NCBI GenBank assembly: GCA_019914995.1
Contig: CM034141.1
Location: 2,356,001 to 2,420,000 of the forward strand
Source: Acanthochlamys bracteata
Lineage: Eukaryota > Streptophyta > Magnoliopsida > Pandanales > Velloziaceae
Reading direction: 5' to 3'
DNA: 64,000 bases
In this document: positions 51,211 to 64,000 of the stretch, piece by piece
Layout of the letters: each line of letters opens with the position of its first letter
How positions within the stretch are numbered: position 1 is the stretch's first letter
The notes under the pieces: model-generated
The model's input: only the letters and a program-made list of their open reading frames with translations
What the model was told of the DNA's origin: nothing
The model's database searches: none
Made by a program: the position numbers and the translations under genes

Positions 51211-51455
51211 GTGTTTGGCAGTTCCTTTAGCACTTTTATTTCAGAAAAGCTTTCACGTTTCTTAATAAATCTTCAAGGATATTTAAAATTTTTATTTTAA
51301 AAATATGAAAAGTACAAATAAATTGTATGTCATAAAATCTTGATATATATAATTTTTATTATTTGAAGTCAAAAAAATTAAACTCATTTTTTGAAAAATC
51401 TCATATAACCTTGATTCTGTAAAAGCTTTTATTTAAGTATTCCCAAACGTTCCCC
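51211..51455. mobile_element. Short TIR element of the ~250-bp family
   Basis: The left end GTGTTTGGCAGTTCCTTTAG and inverted right end GGGGAACGTTTGGGAATACT bound an AT-rich interior with TTTCAGAAAAGCTTT near the left. Confidence 0.6.
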
Positions 51456-51560
51456 AAGACTAGTCAAGCTTGGGCCTTCCTAAGGCTTTGCTTTAATCAT
51501 GCACTATACATGGCCTAGGTCGGTCATAACAAAGTTGGTATCACGAATTTCTTATGTCTA

Positions 51561-51804
51561 AGGAGATATTTAGAAGTGCGTATGATTTTGAGCTTTTGTA
51601 GAATGAAAAATATTTTAAAATTTTTTTCAAAAATGAGTTTATTCTTTTACCTAGAAAAGAAAATTATATATGTAAAAATTGTGCCACATATAATTTTTAT
51701 ACTTTCTAAAATTAAAACAAATTCTGTAAAATATTTTTTCAAATTTATTAAAATCTTGAAGTGCTTTCGAAAAAGTACCTCAAACGCTTAGCCAAACAGC
51801 ACCT
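51561..51804. mobile_element. Short TIR element of the ~250-bp family
   Basis: The left end AGGAGATATTTAGAAGTGCG and inverted right end AGGTGCTGTTTGGCTAAGCG bound an AT-rich interior. It lies about 100 bp from the sibling copy at 51211-51455. Confidence 0.6.
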
Positions 51805-52724
51805 AAAACTCATTGCTCCTCTGACCTCAATCTAACTATTGAACGACACTTCTTGGCGCGCAAACCTAGTGCTATTTAGATACTAGTTTGGAAGCTATTA
51901 TTGTAAAACAAATTCCAATGATAGCTGCTGCATATCGAGGGTTCATATAAAACTTGTGCACTCTTAATCAACCTCTCCACATCACTCAAAAGAATCATAA
52001 CCATGTGGTATACGAGATAATCCAATCATAATAAACATGCATATGGGAACACACTTTCACCTGGAATTCTTGTCGTGCTCCCATAGAACTCAACTGGGTT
52101 CTGCTTCATGAACCCTCGATAAACACCTCTTGAATAATAGCTCCTAAGGCTCCCGATACACTTTGAGTAAAGTCTGATGTAGCCGAAACTGCATGTGCCT
52201 GATGTTCTCAAAGATCTAGCGCACGAACCTCAAGTACGGGAGGATCCAAAGGAATAGAATGCATAGCTCCACTCAGCCTACTGCCCAAAGCCATCAACCG
52301 AACCAAGGCTGCTGATATAAACATCATGCATTAAATCCTGACACAAGGCTTCATGACGTGCATCTCCGCCCTCAACTTAGCTAGGAAAACTCTACTACTA
52401 GCATTACCATTTAAACCCCTCAAGTATAGCTCCCTCAAATATCCAAGGATGAATTTTGTGTGATCATAATTTAAGTTGAGACTAAAGTTTGGACTGATAG
52501 TGCGGAGTATAGCACACAAGTCACAAGTAGACTCGGGATTGGGATCAAATTCAATTTTACTAATTAGTTTAACAAATTGGATGAAGCTCATCCAAACATT
52601 AGTCAATCAAATAAAAAACTTATTCGCAAAAATTACCCTTGAATAAATATTGGAGGCATAACACTTGATTGAAAACAACCATGAAACATCTAAGATCTTG
52701 CTAGTTCCATGGTAAAACAAGCAA
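51805..52724. other. Downstream flank of the PPR gene
   Basis: Minus-strand open frames (52026-52211, 52331-52606) show no recognised domain. It contains the presumed 3' UTR of the PPR gene. Confidence 0.4.
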
Positions 52725-55700
52725 TCAGACGTATTCATCCTCCACTATTGAGGATTCAAGTTTCCTTATTCCAGAGTTGAAGGACGAAAGCCTCTTAGCC
52801 CATGGACTTTCATCTGGATACCATGAAATTGAGAAACCATTGATGACTAGCATCCTTAGGTTCAATAAAGCTGTTGCAAGAAATTCTTGTGACTGTTTGA
52901 AAATTCCAACAATTTGTGACTCAATGTTAGGGTCCTCATGAATGACAAGGTCCTCAAAGACTTTCCTGTATTCTTGAAGAATATTATGATCTTCCGAGAT
53001 CATTCGCATGCTTAGAACCTGTAAAGCTTCCATAGCTGTATTATGAAATCCACCTTCCACATATGCACAAAATGTATACCAACATGTCGAAGGATCAGGT
53101 TGTATTTTCTCCCTGTGGATATGCTCAACAATCATCTCAATAATGTCAATTTGGCCCTGACAAACAACAATCCGGCGTTATGTGTCAGTAGATTCTGGAC
53201 CAAGTACTGCAAAGTTAGGAGCCATGAAAGTGCTACCTTAAAATAAGCATTTCGGAGAATGGTATTAAATAACTGGATGTCAGGTTGGACTCCTTCGATG
53301 GACGCAAGCTCCAAGAGACCTAATGCTCCCACAAAATCATCTTTTACCAACAGAACCTGTAGGTAATAGCTCTCATCAAACTTTTAAAAATATTGTTTAC
53401 AAAAATTCATACAACAAAAGTGACAGAGATTATGAAAATAGAAAGTCTCAAAAGAAACTTGGCTCGGATGATCCTTATTGGAGTATAGAAATTATCAGTG
53501 ATGAAGGAACAATTTGGCAAACCAAATTGTTCGATGTAAATAATTTAACAACTCGAAGATGCCTGATGAAGAAAAAAGAGAATTTTAACTCCTATTTGGA
53601 AAACCAAATTAAAGAGGAATCAAAGTAGCGACACTCAACATTGTGCTAATTAAAAGAGAATCAAAGTGGTGAGTCATACAACATATAAGAGAGAGAGAGA
53701 GAGAAATTATGTGAATATTAAGACCAGAAAATCATTGACCTGAAAATAATTTGATTTCCATGCTAGAAAGATCAACCACCCAAAAGATTCATGTGCTGAG
53801 AATTGATGAAGATACAAGACATCTAAGAAAAATTTGCATATGATCTTTATACATCCCGAGAAAGCTATGACAAGGTAGCAAAAGGGCATTCCTAATAGTT
53901 GTGGAGAAGAAGGCTTCCATATTGCTTACACAATTACTACCAAGGATACGTATGAAGGTGTAAGTACACATAAGGATTTCTGCAGGGATGCCAAATTAAT
54001 TTTGTCATATAGTAGGATCATACTGGAACTCATCTTTGAGTCTTTCTCTACTTGCCTTAGTGATTGATGAGCTAACAAGACAACTTAAGGAAGAGTTACC
54101 AAGATGTATGCTTTTTGTTGATAATATTCCCTAGTAATGAAACCAAAGCTGGCATTAATGCGAAACTCGAGAGACATAGAGAAGTCTCAAAATTAAAATT
54201 TTAAAAAAATTACAAAAAAGGGTATAGTATATGGAATACAAATTAAGTATAAGGAGAACGCGGATGATGAGTTAGTGAGGCTTGCAAACCCAAAATTACA
54301 AAAGAGTATGTATTTCATGTATCTAGAACCTAGTGTTAAATGAGAGGGCCAAACATAACATCCAAATAGGATGGCATAAGTAGAAATGCAGATGCTGAGA
54401 TGGATAAGTGGATGCGCAACTAAAGATACAATCACACGTGAAGTCATCAAGGAGAAAGTCAGAGTGGCACCTATACCAAGCAAAATGAGAAACGTTTATT
54501 TAAGGTGATTTTGGCAATGCAGAGAAAAGTCCTTTAGATACTTTACTTTAAAAATGAGGATTGGTAGAATTGAAGCATCACTTGTCAAGATAGGAAAAGG
54601 GTAGCTTAAGCGATTTGTTCAAATACTACTAAAAATGATCTATCAACTATTGACACAATCAAAGACCATAATCAAAATCCACAATGACATGAAAGGATCC
54701 CCATACAAGCGATTGCACCTAATGAGATAAAACTTGAGTGTCATTTTGTCGATTGATAATGCCAATATTTCAAAATTTCTAACTTCATATCCACTAGCTC
54801 GAAATCATATCCAACATACAATATCTTATTTTTCTTTTCCTCTTAATGGAAACTTGAGATGAGATTCAAAATGGATCCTTTTATGTATATGTAGATTTAA
54901 AAGAGAACACAATTTAACTCTCCAAACTCTGCACCGTCCCTTGCGAAGCATATTAACTACAACTTTCTCAATAGTTGTTCTAAAACATTCTAGTAAGTAT
55001 TCACACCATATGAATGGGGTGCAATAAGGGGTCAATAATATAAAATTTAGTCGCCAAAAATTCTTAATAGAATATATGGGTACTATTTGGTAGCATAAGG
55101 CCCTCGGGACCTCTGTATCATGGCTCAGAGATATACAGGATATTGTTCCTTTACGCAATTATTGCATTTATAAAAGAATACTCAATTTCTTTCTCAAAAT
55201 CAAGCCATTGCCGCCAAAGCACTTGCTACAATGGGTAAGAATGAGATTCCTTCCTCCTAGGCTTGCTACTTCTTAGCAGGCCTTATTCCAATCAACAATT
55301 TCCTAAGAGGCTACAACAAAGGAACTACGAGGTTATCTTAGAAAATGGTGATACCTATGTTATTTATTGTGGCATTGACCTACTGGTATTTCGTGCTTGA
55401 CTAATAACAATCTATAGTAACTTACCAATCATTGTTGATGAGATAATTAGAAAGCACGATATCTGTATGACTTAAGACAAAAGAAGAAGACCATGCAATA
55501 GAATAGATAATCACCTCTATGAGAGCAGTGTAGGTCAAATTCTGTGGGGGAAATCCATAACGAAACATTAGACCCAGAAGCGCACATGCAGATTTAAAAC
55601 ATCCCGAAATTTTGCAGCATGCTATCATATAATTGTATGTAGCTACATTCGCAGGGAGATCATACAATCTCATTTTCCGAAAGACTTCTATTGCCCTTTG

Positions 55701-58700
55701 AACCTGTATTCAATGTAATTAAATAAGTCATAGAAAAAAAGGAGAAAATGGTTAGCTTTCAAATATATTTGAACTTACTTCCTCAGCCTTGACGAGAAAG
55801 CGCAGAGCAAGAGTATGCATAGCACTTTTCTGATAAGGATTTACCTCCCATAAAATGTCCTCTACCATATATAAGCGCTGAAGCATCTCCAATATCATGC
55901 CTTCAGCTCCAAAAGCTTTTATCTAAAACAAGAGAGAGAGGCTACTATGTTAATGATTATGTGATAAAAACAAGGATCTCCAAGAAAGAGGTCGATCTTC
56001 TCAAAAAATTGAAAGAAAAGGCCAGGAGGACATCACTTAAGCAGACAACTCCTGGTCATAAAGTCCCTAATCTAGTTCGTTTGAAACACCTATTTCCAAA
56101 GTATAGAGTTCCATATGGAATTAACGTGTAAATGCATCAAAGATACATTTTAGTCCTAGAAACTGTGAGGGAGTAAATAGGACAATCAGTCACTTCAAGT
56201 CCTTCAAGCTACAATCTGTCATCCTCGTTCTGAAACATTACATAAACTACACGTATTTCACCAAATACAGGATTCTTTGAAATAATCTTCAAAACAGTTA
56301 ATTTTCATTAGAAGAAAAAGAAAAAGTGGAATGCATATAAACATTGCATGACTTAACATAAACCAAAACAAGCAGCACCATCATTTTCTTTATGGAAAAG
56401 TGAACCACAGATAAAACAGTGAAGCATAAGATAAAATGCATCAAGCTTTACCAAATTTTTAATTGAGCGATAGCTATGCTGCAGTCCATTCTTCATCATA
56501 TCCATCTCAATAGTTTTTACTCTTTTGGCAACATCTAGATGTGATAGGAAATTTCCCCTTTCATATGGGAAATTCACATTGCCATAAAGGAAAAAGAGGA
56601 CCTCATAGGTACAGATATTCGGCTTTAAACCAATTTGCTTCATTTTAGCCAATATAGAAAGTGCACATTCAGGAGCATTCTGCAGAAAACGACAATAGTG
56701 ATTGTTCTCAAGAGCAGTAAACATAGTGAGAATTAGATATTTACAAGAGATATATGGTTATGAAATTTCAATAAACACTGAAAAATGAAATAAGAAACTC
56801 AGATAATACATTGGTCATTTACATATAGCTAATAGAATCAGCAAGGATGGGATGGAAGTTACATGTATCATATATAACCAGCTTGCGACATGGAGAGAGA
56901 AACAAGCATGAAGTGGCAAGTTCAGAACATTTGTTAACTCCATAAGAAAGTGACAACCCTGTACAGAGCACTTTGCAATGCTTTACATAGGGCAGTGTAT
57001 GTCTTGTTTCTAGAAGGCAAATTAGAATTGACGCATGCTTCACATGACATACTGGACGCAACCTATTTTAAAGCCTCCAATATGGTTGCATAACCTTAAA
57101 CAAGTACTTAAATATTTCTATGAGCTATAAACTACTAGACCAAATCTTGGAAGTGAGGGGCACTACCAGAATCTGTGATTCACAGAGGACTATCTTAGTA
57201 ACGGGATCCAATAACATGTGTAGTACATCAAAGATTTCAGCCAAAACAGCAGTGGGTTGTCACCAAATTGTGTTCACCTTTGGCCTGAAACAATGCCAAA
57301 ACGGATTGGATTGCATGGATTGTTTCCTATTGGTAGTCACAAACGAGGATTTTGCAGTGCTCTAGTCACAGATTCCCAATTTTTGATTTCTCCATCCCTT
57401 ATATCAAATTCAACTAGCTTAGCCTGCTTAGGCCATAGAATATAAGTTTCAACAAATCAAATAGTACACCTCTTATAAGATCTCAAATAAAAATCATTAT
57501 CACCTAGAGAGTCAATTTGTCAACAAAACACGTGTCTTATAATAAATCACAACCAAGGCCTTTGAAGTAAATATCAACAGAGAAACTACATTATGTACAT
57601 ATTTTTGGTAACCTGCATGAACAACAAGACAGATAATCAACCATTACAGAGAACTTAAACAACAAGTGCAATGTAAGAACGATTAAAGCTAAATATAGTA
57701 GGATACCAAAGTAGCGGAGGCAGTTAGGAACGCATTGAAGGCATGTATATACTTCGGTAGGCCAAAGGAAATCTTCTGCAATAGCACCTCAGCTAATTCA
57801 AGCTCCAAACTTTCACAGAGATGAGTAGAGATTGCACACAAGGTATTATTGTAAGGCTCCATGCTCCTTTTGTTCATTTCTTCAATCTGCAGGAAAAGGG
57901 GAAAAGCTAAATTAGAACCCCAACTAAGAAAAAAATACAAAAGTCTACAATTTTTCTCACACCCTACTCATGTCATCAACAGACAAAATTTTCTTCTTCA
58001 CAAATACTTTACAACTAAGTCCTGAAAGATAAATTCAGTAAAATCAAACTCCAAATTTCGTTTAGGTAAGACCAGGACTCCCAAAGACAACCGCGATAAG
58101 CCTTGATGTACGAACCAAGTTGCACAATAAGCAAAACTTACATACCCACCTAAACACTAGAATTACAGGGATGACACTTGTCATGTTTTGACTAAGGGCC
58201 AGTATGTTACAAACAAACGAAACAATAATAGGGTGGATTACCTTGAAATCGACAGTATTTTCTTGCCTGAAAGTTAGCGTATAATTTGCATACGCAAGAA
58301 ACTGAAGCATTGAGGGGTTTCCCAATTTTTAAAGTAACAACTAAAAAGGGTTGTCTTGTTTGTTTTTTAGCCTAAATCACCTTCATGAACACTAACCTTC
58401 ACTTTAGTTTCCTTCACAACGTTTCAATAGTTTCATTTTTTGGCTCTTCCTTGAGTTACCTTTTAGTATTTCTGTTAACTTATTACTCAACTGTTAATTA
58501 GTATTAACTAGTTAATATTTAGTTCTATTAACTTATTCTCAATTTCTATGAGAAATTCACCGCTCCATCCACCAGTTACTCCTCTGCAACAAAATCTCGC
58601 ACGAAAGGCTAATTATTTTAGTTCATCTTCTGATGTCGATCGGGAAAGCAACGCCACTGTCATGGCAGATCAGAAAAGGAAACACAAATTCATAAAATAT

Positions 58701-58985
58701 AAGTTCTCTTCACTCTTTTATAGATTCTTTCTTTTCCTTCTCTACATTTTGGATTTTCCATCTAAATTAACTGGCAAAAAATTCACAGGGTTTAAAATTG
58801 GAGAGCTTGTCTCCCTCATAGATAAAAATTTACCAATCTGAATATTAGAAGTCCACCATTGCCGAAGCACCCAAAGAAGAAGAAATCATGACTGTATTCA
58901 TAAAGAAGTTGATCACAGAGGAATTGCAGGTTAATGTTATCACAACAAGGAGAAGAAAAGAATCACAATTGAGATTTAGTCTTAA

Positions 58986-59022
<37 letters not shown>

Positions 59023-61620
59023 GAGCAGAAATACAATAAATGAAAAAGGAAACCTCATATTCATTAAGAAAATAATCATGAAGAACGTGCAGGTTGACGT
59101 TAACAAAACAAGGGAGAAAAAAGAACCACAATTAAGATTTGCAATAGCACAGAGACAGAGAGCTAAGAAATGAAGATAAAACGAAGAAGCAAGACAACAT
59201 GATAGTAGGGATATTTTGCAATGTTATGAGCCCTACCATTTCTTATTTCTATTTTTTTTCTTTTTCTTCACTTTTAGTGTATCCCACTTATAAATAATAG
59301 TATGAAAATATATAAGTAAGTTTTCACTAATCACTTAATCATTCAATAAATATTAATGGAAAGGGCTGTTTTTCAACCAACTTTAAAGATATAGGGGCCA
59401 AAATGAAGCTTTTAAAAGATTACGGCTAAAGAGAAACTACGGTGGAAGCTTAAACAGCCACAAAGATCACATGGGCTTTGTTTTTGAATAACAATTTGAG
59501 GCAAACTGTGTCCCACCTAGCTGATTTGAATTGATTTATGATTTGCTCTATGTTGAACTATGGTCTGCTTCATTGAACTACTTACTGCTTTATCGATCTA
59601 GGTGCGACGTTAAGTCATTTGGGCAATGCATAGTATTGTTGCTTTTATTACTTACGGATAGTCCTGGAATGTGGAATTCTAACACTGAGCTGAGCCTTCT
59701 CCCAGTAGGTGTGGCAGACTGCTAGAGATCCTTTTGCTCATTGTATTCTATTATGGATAACAATATCATCCATCAATCAATAGCAAATAAACATAATTCT
59801 TGAACAATCCAAGAATATACACCCCAAAACTTAATTTCTTTAAAAAATTCAAGGTCATTATCCCAACTTGTGACCTCCTCCGTCCTTGAAAAAAGTAGAT
59901 ATTGCCATCATCAAATGAAGTTTCATTCAAAGAACCAGTTGCGGCACCAACTCACAACCATGATCTCTTAAAAGCACGTTGAACTTCTTAAATACCTCGA
60001 TGGATATTATGGGGATCTTTAGAAGTGCTTATTGAAAAGGAGCTTTTCTAAAACGAAGGGTATTTTTGAAATTTTTTAAAAAAAGGTCTATTTTTTTAAC
60101 CTAAAAAAATAATAATAATAAGTAATAACAAGATCTCATAACGTAAAATCTTTATGTACTTTCTAAATTTTAAAAAAAGTATGTAAAATTTTTTTTAAAA
60201 TTTATTGGTAAACGTGAAATGAAAAGTTGGAATGAAAATGAGAAAATAAGGAGGGGATAAGCAATGCCAAACATCCCCTATATCTCAACTTTAGTAAAGT
60301 GCATTTTAAAAGTACCAAGAAAATTACCACTTCCATGCAATGAGTGGCTCCTTTATCAAGAAGAACTGCCCTCAAATAGCCATCATATGTATGCCGAGAT
60401 GGTCTTAGCCCAAGTCCTTGCATCTAAGGAAATCGAAATAAATTTGGCATAAGTATATAGCTCTTTCGAAAGGGAATGCAATCTGACATGTTATAATGTA
60501 AGCTCAAAAAAAAAATACTAATTAATGGTTCACTATAATAAAGTTCAGATACATTACTTGTGCAGAAACAACTTCTAAATGGTATATACCAAAAAATGCA
60601 TATATGTATATCTATATATATGTATATATATATATGGATGAGGATAGGAGCACCGCATTCTTAGAGGCACCTTTTTTTATCTAGAGTTCCAAATTTAATC
60701 TCTACCGTTAGATATAAAAAACTATTAGTCAAAAATATTCGGACAAAATTTCAACTCAATCGAAATACGAATAAACCTCCATCCGGCTCTTGATCAAATG
60801 ATATAAATAATAAAATTTGATAACAATGTTTTTTTTCCTTTTTATGTAATTTCTTGATCAAGAGATTCGTGGCCCGATTGAGTTAAAATTTTGTCACCGT
60901 ATTTATAACTCATTATTTCTCATATCCAACGGTGAAAATTATTTAAAATCTTTTACGCACCTTTTTGGAAGGGGGTGCTCCTATCCCCACCATATATATA
61001 TGTGTGTGTGTGTGTGAAACTTACCTCCTCGAACAAATGCTCCGCCAGTCTAGAGTTCTTGGACCGAGCACATGCATGGATAATATCACTAAATGACCAT
61101 CTTAGCACATTCCTCGCATGCAAGGATCCAGGCTCTCTCTCAGCATGTATTTGGTTGCCTATATTTTTCCTCCAAGAATTACAGCCCTCTACAGTTTTGG
61201 ATAGAAGATTCTGGTCAGGTACTCCAACATCAACAGGAGAAAGCATTTGCCAAACTCCACCTTTTTTATAATCTTTCATGACAGGGCTTTCTATATCCTC
61301 TCTTCCAGAAAAGTTTCCTTCAAATAGACAGTTAATGTCATTTTCTCCCAACATAAAGCCTTGATCGTCAAACTGAGAAACTAATGGTATAGGAATGTCT
61401 AGTTTTGATGTCTGATATCGTCCCGTGGCAGATTTTCTAACAGAAGCACTTCCTTGTGTAAATAGAGCCACCATAAGCTGTAAGCATTTATAGGCAGCTT
61501 TCGAGTCCCCTAAACTTGTGAAGGACCAGATAAACTTGCGTAAGGAAATAATGTTAGGATTGTAGTAAGTTGCATAGTCCTTCCACAGCTCATGCACAGC
61601 AGAGAGATTTTTGTGATTAA
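52725..61620 (-). CDS. PPR protein of the At1g76280 type, eight 3' exons
   Basis: PPR proteins bind organellar RNA through tandem 35-residue helical repeats; no target is known to me for this one. Exons on the minus strand: 61025-61620, 60328-60423, 57707-57886, 56452-56679, 55779-55922, 55515-55703, 53237-53356, 52725-53156 (TGA at 52725-52727). All have GT-AG borders and join in phase 0 for 660 residues. Recognisable repeats include GLRPSRHTYDGYL, IGLKPNICTYEVLF, LPANVATYNYMIACCK, GFPPQNLTYTALIE, GVQPDIQLFNTIL and KIQPDPSTCWYTFCAYV. The first exon starts in mid-protein (NHKNLSAVHELWKDY). About 110 N-terminal residues, with the targeting peptide, are missing and presumably lie beyond the right edge. 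Unlike most plant PPR genes, which have few or no introns, this gene is split many times. Introns hold two MITEs and a microsatellite. Confidence 0.85.
58900..59200. repeat. Imperfect tandem duplication in a PPR intron
   Basis: A unit of about 140-170 bp with CATAAAGAAGTTGATCACAG...GTGCAGGTTGACGTT-type content appears twice, at about 58900-59040 and 59060-59195. The copies are diverged. Confidence 0.5.
58985..59022 (+). repeat. (AC)n(AG)n compound microsatellite
   Basis: About 9 AC units are followed by about 10 AG units, within the large PPR intron. Confidence 0.95.
60011..60278. mobile_element. MITE in a PPR intron (~250-bp family)
   Basis: The left end GGGGATCTTTAGAAGTGCTT and inverted right end GGGGATGTTTGGCATTGCTT match over 20 bp with few differences. 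A TAT duplication flanks it (60008-60010 and 60279-60281). It ends 50 bp from the exon at 60328-60423, on its donor side. Confidence 0.7.
60636..60991. mobile_element. Palindromic MITE inserted in a TA-rich tract
   Basis: The left end GGATGAGGATAGGAGCACC and inverted right end GGTGGGGATAGGAGCACCCC form inverted repeats. The interior holds inverted copies around AATTTCAACTCAATCG and CTTGATCAA. Both sides run into (TA)n, so the duplication is probably TA. It is 356 bp and ends about 34 bp from the splice donor at 61025. Confidence 0.75.
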
Positions 61621-64000
61621 CTGCAAGCTAAATAGGAGGTACTACTTAGCCAAAAATATTAAGCAATTTGCACAAAGATGGAGCTAAAGTAAATGGCAAA
61701 GACAAAGAAAACACAAACTAAAAGAGACTCCGCAGGCTCAAGCTGAGCTCCAGGCACCACCTGAAGTTTTAATTGATTTGATTGATCCTAAACTTGGCAA
61801 ATACCCATTTACAATATCTTAGATTGTTTTTAAAACATTGAGCACATTTCTTCTCTTTTGCTTCTTCAGCTCAAGTAATCTCTCATCTAATCTAATAATA
61901 CTCAATCCTAATACATGGTCCAGGTCATTTACCAAATTGATCGATATGAAGTTTGATGCCTAATCAGGTATGACCTCATAAGATAAACTTGGGATGATTG
62001 CATACTGTGTGACACTTGTTCTAATAAAAGAATGGCTAACCAGGTTGCAAGTGCAAAGAGGTTGATAAGAACACATGATTACCAAAAACTACTTTCTTCT
62101 TGCTAGTTCTTCAATTTATCATCATCAAGTTTACAATTTTAATTTGGCCAACAACATGTCAACTTTGGATGCATGTGGAAGAACCACTTACTCAAGAATT
62201 ACTCTGAAACAAATTTAGAGCAGTTAATGCTAAAAAGAGAACAATATGCCCCAAAGAAATATGGAAGCAAAAGATTTAAAAAGTCATCCCAAAGTATTGT
62301 TGGGTCACTCCAACTAACAATCAACTATCTCTACCAAGTTCGTTTATACGCTTAACGGCAAGGGACCACTCGTCTAATAATCTTAAGCTGATGAGAGAGG
62401 ATGCAATATATATTTAAGATATTTATAATAAGTTCAACACATAAGCCCTATAACGTGATCAAAACACACACAGATATTTTCCTTCAATGATAAAATTGAG
62501 TCAAATAGATGAGCTTCAAGAAACTTAAACGCAAGACCTTTTACTCTAATAGAATGTGATGAACCTACTCGATCTAAATGCTGAAGATAGTAGAAGGAGG
62601 GCGGAACATATGTTTAACAGTTTTCTAATATTTACAAAGATTTAGAGTTTTCGAAACAGATTAAGGTTACCCCTGACAAGTTCCCAAAACATGCCTAGGT
62701 TTAGTATGAGAAGGTCTTTGTTGCATTTAAAGTTCTAAAGCAAACACGCTAGTTTAAACAAAAGGGTCTGCACAACTGCAGTTCATAGTAATGGTTGATG
62801 AAAACCAAAACTAAAACTCAACAATATGGCTTGCTCAAAACAGTGGATAACATAGAGCTGCTTAATCTAGGCATCTCGGCCACTACCTTTTGTCATGGGC
62901 CTGATCTTTCACCTCGAACTGTGCGACACTTAGTCACACCTGTTGTAACTTAAGTTAGGTCTTCCCTAAAGAACTGGCTAGAAAAAGCCAAAGATCTTTT
63001 GCAAACTAGGAATTGGAAAAGAACACTAAAGGGAAGCTTGTATTCAAAGACTCTTCTTGAACTCCTGAAAGATTACAACTCTTTCTAATGGAGGATTCCT
63101 CCCACTCTATGAAAAGCCTTTTACCTCCTTAACGATGGGTGGAGATTGTTTTAATAGGACGGTAGAGAACGCTCCTCCAATGATTCTTGCAAACATCCTC
63201 ACAAAATATCTGACATGCAATCCTATGCACCTAAATATCTCACATAAACATCTATCACACTTTATAAATATCTTGATTTTTTAGAGTACAAAAGTACTCT
63301 AAAATAGCCTAGCTAACACATATTAGCAAGATAAGAAGGGTGAAGAAAGATGTCGTAATGAGCATTACGTGACATTTGCATGGGAAACTAGCTTCTTAAA
63401 GACATACGAACTACTTTTAGGGGGCAAACACTAAAATGAGGTTAATAATAAATTAATAAATTTACAAGTTGAAGGCATACTGGCCAAACAGGCAGTTGAC
63501 TATTTATTGGACTATTTATTGGACCAGTTAACAAATGAAGATTCAGTAATATAGTGAATACGTGGTTATACAGTTAGACAGTAACTGTCGTGGGAGGAAT
63601 TAACACTAACGACTATTACATCGGTTTACATTACAAGAATCAATTGTGTGTATCTTTTCCTATATCCAGTTCCAAGCCTAGTAAACAAGAATAGGGGCTT
63701 GGTTGGTATCCACCCGTTACAATCATTTGGTAGATCTTTAATATATGGACTAATTGCAAAAGATTCCATCTATCCAACATACCTAGTGCAATGATGCTTG
63801 TTTCGGAAAAGACAAACTTCATCTAGGAGAATTGTCAAGTTATGACACCTATAATTGGACCATACTCTTGATTTTTATTAAAATGGTCAAAAGCCAAACT
63901 GATCCAGTGCATCACTCCCATAAATAAATATACTATGTCAATATTTGAACTAGTAAGACTAACTGATTGTTGAACTAAATATTTTCATGAGCATGAAGTA
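61621..64000. other. No exon seen; probably a 5' intron of the PPR gene, with an LTR-like remnant
   Basis: The missing N-terminal PPR exons were not found here on the minus strand. About 62880-63250 is less AT-rich, with short direct runs typical of LTR remnants, but has no ends or coding domains. The rest shows nothing. Confidence 0.4.

Noticed and set aside
58548-58841. 97-codon plus-strand frame in a PPR intron
   Set aside because: The hydrophobic stretch comes from T-rich sequence and there is no recognisable family; it lies antisense within the intron.

Overview
This is nuclear DNA of a flowering plant. The evidence is intron-split genes for plastid, mitochondrial-type PPR and nuclear proteins, AT-rich intergenic DNA, MITEs, and Ty1/copia, Ty3/gypsy and CACTA elements. 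Three host genes occupy a small part of 64 kb. I cannot separate monocot from eudicot by eye. No bacterial, organellar or CRISPR signal was seen.

Layout. 1-6.7 kb: 5' two thirds of PTAC10 (minus strand, seven exons resolved, remaining 3' exons not in the window), with a large palindromic MITE in intron 1. 7.8-18.4 kb: a roughly 2 kb element with inverted arms of 740-830 bp, split by an 8.5 kb Sirevirus-type copia fossil with a perfect 5-bp target duplication. 18.4-28.6 kb: gene-free DNA with several short TIR elements, a (TA)n microsatellite, a very old copia fossil with diverged LTRs and a SINE-like fragment. 28.8-31.6 kb: ILP1/GCFC-domain gene, one uninterrupted 913-codon exon on the plus strand. 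31.6-37.3 kb: downstream flank with one orphan exon-like segment. 37.3-41.7 kb: decayed copia element with a 126-bp LTR. 42.8-45.4 kb: a 2.6 kb solo LTR with a perfect 5-bp target duplication. 46.7-50.3 kb: a tandem duplication whose second copy holds a 2.6 kb non-autonomous CACTA element; the first copy preserves the empty site. 50.3-50.5 kb: gypsy pol scrap. 52.7-61.6 kb: intron-rich PPR gene of the At1g76280 type (minus strand, eight exons resolved, 5' end not found in the window), with two MITEs close to splice donors.

The three genes are not an operon and no shared pathway is implied: PTAC10 acts in plastid transcription, ILP1 in nuclear splicing and cell-cycle transcription, and the PPR protein presumably in an organelle. 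The notable structure lies in the nested and dated repeats and in a GC-AG intron in PTAC10. Exon boundaries were read by eye from frame continuity, splice dinucleotides and remembered family sequence; no alignment or transcript was available.
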